In this document: positions 55,240-60,289 of the stretch, piece by piece
How the letters are laid out: each line of letters begins with the position of its first letter
Numbering within the stretch: the stretch's first letter is position 1
Origin: Candidatus Dormiibacterota bacterium
GTDB lineage: Bacteria; Chloroflexota; Dormibacteria; Dormibacterales; Dormibacteraceae
NCBI GenBank assembly: GCA_003151935.1
Contig: PLYZ01000075.1
Coordinates: 1 to 60,289, forward strand
Length of the DNA stretch: 60,289 bases
Reading direction: 5' to 3'
Notes under the pieces: generated by a model
Told to the model about the DNA's origin: nothing
What the model saw: only the letters and a program-made list of their open reading frames with translations
Databases searched by the model: none
Position numbers and translations under genes: made by a program

Positions 55240-56437
55240 ACAACAGGCGCCGCCACTCACAGGCATCCGTGTGGTCGAGGTCGGCAACTATATGGCGGCG
55301 CCTTTCTGCGGTATGCAGCTCGCCGATCTCGGTGCGGAGGTGATCAAGGTCGAGCATCCGGAGGGTGGCGACCAGGTGCGACAGTCAGCGCCGCTGATCG
55401 AGGGCGAAGGCTCCGCGTTCATGCGACTCAACCGCAACAAGCGGTCGATCGCGCTGGACCTCAAGACGGACAAGGGCAAGGAGATCTTTCGCAAGCTCGT
55501 GGGCACGGCGGACGTGGTGCTCGAGAATCTTCGCCCCGGGACCATGAGAGACCTGGAGCTCGAGTACGAGAGTCTGGAGCGTCTCAATCCGGCCTTGATC
55601 TATATCGCGGCGTCCGGCTGGGGCCAGGACGGTCCACTACGCGACCAGCCTGGCATGGACATCATGGCCCAGGCGCGGTCAGGCCTCATGAGCATCACCG
55701 GAACGCCCGGTGGCGAACCGGTGAAGGTTGGCGTGCCAATGTGCGACCTCGTGTGCGCCCTCTACGGCGCCCTCGCGGCGGTCGCGGCGCTGTATGAGCG
55801 CCGTACGACGGGCAAGGGTCAGTTCATCGACGTCTCGCTGCTCGAGGCCGGGGTATCGTTCGCGATCTGGGAGGCCGGCAGCTTCTTTGCCACCGGCGAG
55901 ATCCCAAAGCCCTCCGGCTCCGCCCACCAGAGCGCGGCCCCTTACCAGGCCTTCCGAGCTGCCGACGGATGGCTGACGATCGGGGCCACCACCAAGCCCA
56001 ACTGGACAGCCCTGTGCAGGGCGCTCGGCCTCACAAGCCTGCTGGAGGACGAGCGCTACGTCGACTCCAACCGGCGCCATCGCAACCGAGAAGCCCTGGC
56101 CGCGGAGATCGAGTCCGTCACCACGACGCAGCCTGTCGCGCACTGGCTCGGGGTCCTTGGCGAGGCTGGGGTTCCGTGCGCGCCAATCCAGGATTTCGGC
56201 CAGGTGTTCACCGACCCGCACCTCATCGCCAGGCGGTATTTCTGGGACTCGCTACATCCCAAGGCCGGAACGGTGCGCCAGCTCGGCTCGCCGATGCGCT
56301 TTTCGCGCACCCAGGTCCGGCGAGATACCGCGGGACCGCTATTGGGCGAGGACACAGCCGGCCTTCTGGCCGAGCTGGGCTATGGAACGGCGGAGGTTGG
56401 AAGCCTGGTCGAGCAGCGGGTGGTGAAGGCCTCTTGA
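55229..56437 (+). CDS. Class III (CaiB/BaiF) acyl-CoA transferase, second subunit
   Basis: This 402-residue protein is a paralogue of the preceding gene: GIRVVEVGNYMAAPFCGMQLADLGAEVIKVE, NRNKRSIALDLK, VVLENLRPGTMRDL and VGVPMCDLVCALYG with the active-site Asp. ATG 55229 overlaps the first subunit. It ends in a TTGA overlap with the crotonase. The tandem pair followed by a hydratase and an acyl-CoA dehydrogenase suggests activation of a carboxylic acid and its beta-oxidation. Confidence 0.9.
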   Translation: MNAEQQAPPLTGIRVVEVGNYMAAPFCGMQLADLGAEVIKVEHPEGGDQVRQSAPLIEGEGSAFMRLNRNKRSIALDLKTDKGKEIFRKLVGTADVVLENLRPGTMRDLELEYESLERLNPALIYIAASGWGQDGPLRDQPGMDIMAQARSGLMSITGTPGGEPVKVGVPMCDLVCALYGALAAVAALYERRTTGKGQFIDVSLLEAGVSFAIWEAGSFFATGEIPKPSGSAHQSAAPYQAFRAADGWLTIGATTKPNWTALCRALGLTSLLEDERYVDSNRRHRNREALAAEIESVTTTQPVAHWLGVLGEAGVPCAPIQDFGQVFTDPHLIARRYFWDSLHPKAGTVRQLGSPMRFSRTQVRRDTAGPLLGEDTAGLLAELGYGTAEVGSLVEQRVVKAS

Positions 56438-57240
56438 GCGAGACCGTCGCGGCCGGCCCCGCGGCAGAGCTGATCGTCGAGCGGCGCGGCGCCATCGTCT
56501 GGATCACGTTCAACCGGCCGCAGGCGCGCAATGCGCTCACGTGGAACATGTACGACCGGCTCGAGCAGGCATGTCACGACGTGAACGCCGACCGTGGCGT
56601 CCGCGCCGTCGTGCTCACCGGCGCAGGCGGCCAGGCCTTCGTGGCGGGGACGGACATCGGGCAATTTCGCGCCTTCAAGACGGAGCAGGACGCCCTCGAC
56701 TACGAGGCGAGGGGAAACATGATCATGCGCACCCTCGAATCGGTGCGCGTGCCCACGCTCGCCGCGATCGCCGGTCCGTGCACCGGCGCTGGAGCAGCGA
56801 TCGCCGCGTGCTGCGACCTTCGGGTCGGATCGCCGTCGGCGCGGTTTGGGTTTCCGATCGCGCGCACATTGGGCAACTGCCTTTCGATGACCAACTACAC
56901 CCGCGCCGCGGCCCTGGTCGGGTTCGCGCGTCTGAAGGACCTGATCATGCGCGCGCGCTTGATGGACGCTCGAGAGATGCTGGCGTGCGGGCTGCTCTCG
57001 GAGGTCACGCCGGACGAGGAGTCGCTCCTGACTCGAGCACAGTCGCTGGCGGAGGAGGTCGCGTCGCTTGCCCCGCTGACGCTGTGGGCGACCAAGGAGG
57101 CGCTGCGCCGCGTGCGGGACACCATGATGCCGGAGGGCGCCGATTCCGACCTGATCATCGCGTGCTACACGTCACGGGACTTCAAGGAAGGGGTCGAAGC
57201 GTTCCTGGCCAAACGCAAACCGCACTGGATGGGCGAATAA
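56434..57240 (+). CDS. Enoyl-CoA hydratase/isomerase family protein
   Basis: This 268-residue crotonase has VWITFNRPQARNALTW, AFVAGTDIGQFRAF (first oxyanion hole) and IAGPCTGAGAAIAACCDLRVGS (second). One of the two usual catalytic glutamates is not obvious: the position after the second oxyanion hole reads FPIARTLGNCLS, so exact activity is uncertain. TTG 56434 overlaps the previous stop as TTGA. It is the third gene of the acyl-CoA module. A longer open frame upstream is inside the CoA-transferase gene. Confidence 0.88.
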   Translation: MSETVAAGPAAELIVERRGAIVWITFNRPQARNALTWNMYDRLEQACHDVNADRGVRAVVLTGAGGQAFVAGTDIGQFRAFKTEQDALDYEARGNMIMRTLESVRVPTLAAIAGPCTGAGAAIAACCDLRVGSPSARFGFPIARTLGNCLSMTNYTRAAALVGFARLKDLIMRARLMDAREMLACGLLSEVTPDEESLLTRAQSLAEEVASLAPLTLWATKEALRRVRDTMMPEGADSDLIIACYTSRDFKEGVEAFLAKRKPHWMGE

Positions 57241-57253
57241 CGGCTTAAGGCGC

Positions 57254-57286
57254 TTGACACGATGACGCAGTGCGGCGTAGCGTCAT
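57254..57286 (+). promoter_or_regulatory. Promoter and palindromic operator of the acyl-CoA dehydrogenase-TetR unit
   Basis: TTGACA (57254-57259), an 18-bp spacer and TAGCGT (57278-57283) form a sigma-70-type promoter. ATGACGC (57262-57268) and GCGTCAT (57280-57286) form a perfect inverted repeat spanning the spacer and -10. That is a good site for the TetR regulator encoded two genes downstream. Confidence 0.6.
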
Positions 57287-57336
57287 GCCTGGAAACCGGT
57301 ACGTTCGAGTACTGAAACTCTGTCAACACAGGAGCA

Positions 57337-58539
57337 GTGGCCGAGATGATTTCGTTTGAACTGACCGACGAGCAGCGTGAGATCCGGGATTGGGTGCACA
57401 GCTTTGCGGAGAAAGAGATCCGCCCTGTGGCGCACCAGTACGACGAGGCCGAGGAGTTTCCCTGGCCCGTCGTCAAGAAGGCGGCGGAGGTAGGCCTGTA
57501 CGGCGTCGAGTTTCTGCAGCAGACCTACGGCGACAGCACCGGCATCATGCCCGCCCTGGTCGCCGAAGAGCTGACTTGGGGCTGCGCGGGCATCGCGCTC
57601 GCCATCCAGGGCACCGGCCTGCCGATCGCGGCGATCTTCACCCAGGGCACCCCGGAGCAGATCGCGACCTGGATCCCGGCCTGCTTCGGCACGGTGGAAA
57701 AGCCCGCCCTGGGAGCATTCGCGGTCACCGAGCCTGACGCCGGCTCTGATGTCTCCTCCATGAAGACCCGCGCGGTGCGCAAGAACGGCGACTGGGTGAT
57801 CAACGGCCAGAAGGTCTTCATCACGAACGGTGGAATCGCCGACGTGCACGTAGTGGTGGCGGCGGTCGAGCCCGAACTGGGCACTCGCGGGCAGGCGAGC
57901 TTCGTCGTTGGGCCCGGCACCAAGGGCCTGCGCATGGGCAAGAAGGAAAAGAAAATGGGGATTCGCGCCTCGCACACCGCCGAGGTTCTGCTCGAGGACT
58001 GCACGATCCCTGCCGAGAACGTGCTGGGCGGCGTCGAGAAGCTCGAGGCGAAGCTCGCCAGGGCGCGTGAGGGCACGCCCTCGCGCTCGTCGGTCGCGCT
58101 CAAGACGTTCGAGCTCTCGCGCCCGATCGTCGGCGCGCAGGCGCTCGGGATCGCCCGCGCCGCCTTCGAGTTCGCCCTCGCGTATGCCAAGGAGCGCAAG
58201 CAGTTCGGGCGCACGTTGATCGAGAACGAGGCGATCGCGTTCATGCTCGCCGACATGGCGACGGAGATCGAAGCCACCCGTGCGCTGATCTGGCGTGCCC
58301 TGTGGGAAGGCCGCAACGGCGGCGAGTTCAAGAAGGCTGAGGGCTCGATGGCCAAGCTGAAGGCCGGCGAGGTCGCGGTCAAGGTCACCGAGCAGGCGAT
58401 CCAGATCTGCGGCGGCTACGGCTACATCCGGGACTTTCCGGTCGAGAAGTGGCACCGCGACGCCAAGATCTACACGCTGTTTGAGGGCACGAGCGAGATC
58501 CAGCGCATCGTCATCTCGCGGGCGCTGGCCAAGATCTAG
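57337..58539 (+). CDS. Acyl-CoA dehydrogenase
   Basis: This protein of about 400 residues has FELTDEQREIRDWVHSFAEKEI at the N-terminus, the FAD-contact motif AFAVTEPDAGSDVSSMKTRAV, WVINGQKVFITNGG and the C-terminal signature QICGGYGYIRDFPVEKWHRDAKIYTLFEGTSEIQR with the catalytic Glu in FEGTSE. It oxidises an acyl-CoA to the 2-enoyl-CoA and passes electrons to ETF. GTG 57337 lies 2 nt after AGGAG and ATG 57346 lies 11 nt after it; either may be the start. The gene has its own promoter and is followed directly by tetR. Confidence 0.93.
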   Translation: MAEMISFELTDEQREIRDWVHSFAEKEIRPVAHQYDEAEEFPWPVVKKAAEVGLYGVEFLQQTYGDSTGIMPALVAEELTWGCAGIALAIQGTGLPIAAIFTQGTPEQIATWIPACFGTVEKPALGAFAVTEPDAGSDVSSMKTRAVRKNGDWVINGQKVFITNGGIADVHVVVAAVEPELGTRGQASFVVGPGTKGLRMGKKEKKMGIRASHTAEVLLEDCTIPAENVLGGVEKLEAKLARAREGTPSRSSVALKTFELSRPIVGAQALGIARAAFEFALAYAKERKQFGRTLIENEAIAFMLADMATEIEATRALIWRALWEGRNGGEFKKAEGSMAKLKAGEVAVKVTEQAIQICGGYGYIRDFPVEKWHRDAKIYTLFEGTSEIQRIVISRALAKI

Positions 58540-59139
58540 GTGTCGGTCGCGGCCGGCATCCAGCAGCGTCGGGACGCACGGCTGGAGAGACGCCGGAGGC
58601 GAATCTCGGAAGCGGCCCTCGATCTCTTTGCGACGCGCGGCTACAACGCGACTTCGGTGGAAGACGTGGTGGAGCGGGCGAAGATGTCCAAGTCGGCCTT
58701 CTACGAGTTCTTCACCTCGAAGGAAGACTGTTTTCGCGCGCTGCTCGCGGAGCAAGGCGGTGCGCTGATCCATGACGTGCTCGCGAGCGCTGCGACCGGG
58801 CACAACCATCACGAGAGGCTGAGGTTTGGCATCACCACCTTCGTGCATTCGTGCTTCGAAAAGTCATCCGTGGCGCGACTGCTGATCGTGGAGTCTGTCG
58901 GGCTGAGCGAGGGCGTCGACAAGGTGCGGCAGGAGCTGCAGGGCCGCTTCGCCGGCGCGGTGGGGGAGGAGGTCCGCCACGCCATGCTTCACGATCCTTT
59001 CTATGCCGACAAGGATCCGCGCGTCTTCGGGCGCGCGGTGGTGGGCGCCGTGAGCGACGCTGTCGGCTACTACCTGACCCACCCTGGCATGGACGCTGAA
59101 TCGCTGGCCGGCAGCCTCTGCCGGATCTTCGCCCCGTAA
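58540..59139 (+). CDS. TetR/AcrR-family transcriptional regulator
   Basis: This 199-residue protein has the N-terminal HTH RRRRISEAALDLFATRGYNATSVEDVVERAKMSKSAFYEFFTSKEDCF (positions ~15-65; recognition helix SKSAFYEFF) and a variable ligand-binding C-terminal domain. The GTG start directly follows the acyl-CoA dehydrogenase stop. It likely represses the acyl-CoA module through the palindrome at 57262-57286 and is released by an acyl-CoA or acid. Both ideas are inferences from context. Confidence 0.9.
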   Translation: MSVAAGIQQRRDARLERRRRRISEAALDLFATRGYNATSVEDVVERAKMSKSAFYEFFTSKEDCFRALLAEQGGALIHDVLASAATGHNHHERLRFGITTFVHSCFEKSSVARLLIVESVGLSEGVDKVRQELQGRFAGAVGEEVRHAMLHDPFYADKDPRVFGRAVVGAVSDAVGYYLTHPGMDAESLAGSLCRIFAP

Positions 59140-59151
59140 GAGACCGTCGGA

Positions 59152-59772
59152 TTGTCGCAGCTGAGCCGCGTGCGCCGGATCTACGACCGAGACCCGGCCG
59201 CGTATCACCGAGGTTCGGGTTTGACAGAACGGCTCCTGGCTTCTCGCCGGCAGAAGGTGGGGGAGATCGTCACCGGCAGGCTGCTCGACATCGGCTTTGG
59301 AACCGGTCTGAGCCTGCCCCACTACCCGCCTTCGGTGAGCGTGATCGGGGTCGATGCGAGCCTCGGCATGCTTCGGTTCGCCCGCAGCGAAGCGGCGGAT
59401 CTGGGCCGCGCAGTGGAGCTGATCGAGATGGATGCCGAGCGCCTGGCCTTCCCAGACCGGAGCTTCGACTCAGTCGCTTTCAACCTCTGCCTGTGCACGA
59501 TCGGCGATCCTGAGCGCGCGGTGCGTGAGGCCGTGCGAGTTGCGAGGCCGGGGGCTCCGATGACCTTTCTCGAGCACGTGCGCAGCCATCTGCTCCCGAT
59601 CGCGCTCCTCCAGGACGCGCTGAGCCCGGTCCTGGTCGCGCTGCAGCAAGACCACTTCAACCGCCGCACCGAGGAGACGGTCCGCCGGGCGGGCGTCGAG
59701 GTGACTTCGGTGGAGCGCTTCGCACTGGGCTTTCTTAACCTGATCGTGGGGCGGGCTCCCAAGGCTACTTGA
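59152..59772 (+). CDS. Class I SAM-dependent methyltransferase
   Basis: This 206-residue protein has the SAM motif I LLDIGFGTGLSLPHYP, motif II IGVDASLGMLRFAR, FPDRSFDSVAFNLCLCTIGD and the late strand MTFLEHVRSH. The substrate is unknown; the EHVRS segment is common in phospholipid or quinone-type methyltransferases of the UbiE/COQ5 group. The start is a TTG 12 nt after the tetR stop; no Shine-Dalgarno is clear. Confidence 0.85.
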   Translation: MSQLSRVRRIYDRDPAAYHRGSGLTERLLASRRQKVGEIVTGRLLDIGFGTGLSLPHYPPSVSVIGVDASLGMLRFARSEAADLGRAVELIEMDAERLAFPDRSFDSVAFNLCLCTIGDPERAVREAVRVARPGAPMTFLEHVRSHLLPIALLQDALSPVLVALQQDHFNRRTEETVRRAGVEVTSVERFALGFLNLIVGRAPKAT

Positions 59773-59823
59773 AGGAATCGGTATCGTGACTCCCTCGGCG
59801 TACGCCAAGGCCGCCTCAACCAC

Positions 59824-59852
59824 TTGCAATCCGAACACCTGTTCGCTATGCT
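59824..59852 (+). promoter_or_regulatory. Promoter with SOS/LexA-like box
   Basis: TTGCAA (59824-59829), a 17-bp spacer and TATGCT (59847-59852) form a sigma-70-type promoter. The spacer contains CGAACACCTGTTCG (59832-59845), a perfect palindrome with the CGAAC-N4-GTTCG pattern of actinobacterial and Bacillus LexA sites. Confidence 0.6.
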
Positions 59853-59864
59853 GTGATTGCGAAC

Positions 59865-60230
59865 ATGCGTACTTTGAGCACCCAGGTCCGTCTGCGGCGG
59901 CTGATCCGCGCCTTCGACGACGCGGTGAACCGCCTCCAGTCGGATCCTCGCGAGCGGGAGATGGCCGGCTCGGTGGCCGCCAGGCTCCTCGAGCTTGCGA
60001 CTGCGGTCCGCGAGGCCTGGCGACGCGAAAATGCGGCCGGCCCGCTGCCGAGGTCGTTGCAACGCTACGTCCGAGATGCCCTGAGGTCGATCGATCTGGC
60101 GATCGCTGGCGTCCAGCAGGCCGGTGCCGACCTGGAGCTCCTGCGATCCGACTTCGAAGAAGCGGCGCTCCCGCTGGAGATCTTCATGCGCGGCCTGGAC
60201 GCCGAACCGGCCCTACAGCGCTCCGCCTAA
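59865..60230 (+). CDS. Hypothetical helical protein under an SOS-like promoter
   Basis: This protein of about 121 residues is predicted all-helical from its pattern (VRLRRLIRAFDDAVNRLQ; AARLLELATAVREAWRRE; LQRYVRDALRSIDLAIAGVQQ; LELLRSDFEEAALPLEIFM). I do not recognise the family. ATG 59865 lies 12 nt after the -10 box; GTG 59853 in frame is less likely because it would lie at or before the expected transcription start. It is the last gene and ends 11 nt before the inner block of the inverted repeat. Confidence 0.6.
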   Translation: MRTLSTQVRLRRLIRAFDDAVNRLQSDPREREMAGSVAARLLELATAVREAWRRENAAGPLPRSLQRYVRDALRSIDLAIAGVQQAGADLELLRSDFEEAALPLEIFMRGLDAEPALQRSA

Positions 60231-60240
60231 ACGGCGCTTC

Positions 60241-60289
60241 TGGCGCCAAACGAGCGCTATCGATCCCTTGGGTTCATGGAGTCGTTGCA
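60241..60289 (-). repeat. Right arm of bipartite terminal inverted repeat
   Basis: TGGCGCCAAAC (60241-60251) and the last 23 bases (60267-60289) are the exact reverse complements of 41-51 and 3-25, with the same 15-base gap between the blocks. The element reaches the last base of the window. Confidence 0.85.

Overview
The window is GC-rich, gene-dense bacterial chromosome from an uncultured-looking, high-GC lineage. OpcA next to Zwf, a Tal-Pgi fusion, a CysM-Mec pair, a TIGR00300 protein and LexA-type CGAAC-N4-GTTCG spacing point to the actinobacteria / Chloroflexota / Dormibacterota neighbourhood. That placement is inferred from gene content only; there is no rRNA or complete marker set. Most content is housekeeping metabolism, with no phage, IS element, plasmid backbone or CRISPR array.

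Layout. 0.1-8 kb: two ChlI-type AAA+ ATPases (one with a VWA domain), a SnoaL-like protein, then MoxR, DUF58 and TgpA-type transglutaminase. 8-9.9 kb: oligoendopeptidase F. 9.9-20.5 kb: one co-directional operon holding the whole pentose phosphate pathway (tkt, tal-pgi, gnd, zwf, opcA, pgl, rpe, rpiA). 20.5-22.8 kb: a lipoprotein, a tRNA-Ser(GGA) with degenerate partial copies, and an ECF sigma / membrane partner pair. 22.8-30 kb: glycosyltransferase, folE, a RibD-like reductase, aminopeptidase N and a large membrane pseudokinase. 30-38 kb: ferredoxin, isocitrate dehydrogenase, CapA-like lipoprotein, D,D-carboxypeptidase, enolase, a Cys/Met PLP enzyme, CysM and Mec. 38-44 kb: MFS, Der GTPase, a two-component system and VapBC. 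44-51 kb (minus strand): nadE and the pyruvate dehydrogenase genes. 51-60 kb: pyrF, a TIGR00300 protein, TauE, and an acyl-CoA module (two class III CoA-transferases, crotonase, acyl-CoA dehydrogenase, TetR), then a methyltransferase and a small gene with an SOS-like box.

Three features recur. First, many transcription units start with a TANNNT box 6-8 nt before the start codon, suggesting leaderless mRNAs. Second, genes inside operons are joined by NTGA overlaps, and in two cases the overlap is CTGA, implying CTG start codons. Third, short palindromic repeat families (called A, B and C here) sit at gene boundaries. Family B supplies start codons and N-terminal residues; family A supplies a Shine-Dalgarno and start region, and has apparently fused lpd to pdhA in frame. 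The window is also bounded by a bipartite inverted repeat. The E2 gene of the pyruvate dehydrogenase cluster carries two frameshifts.
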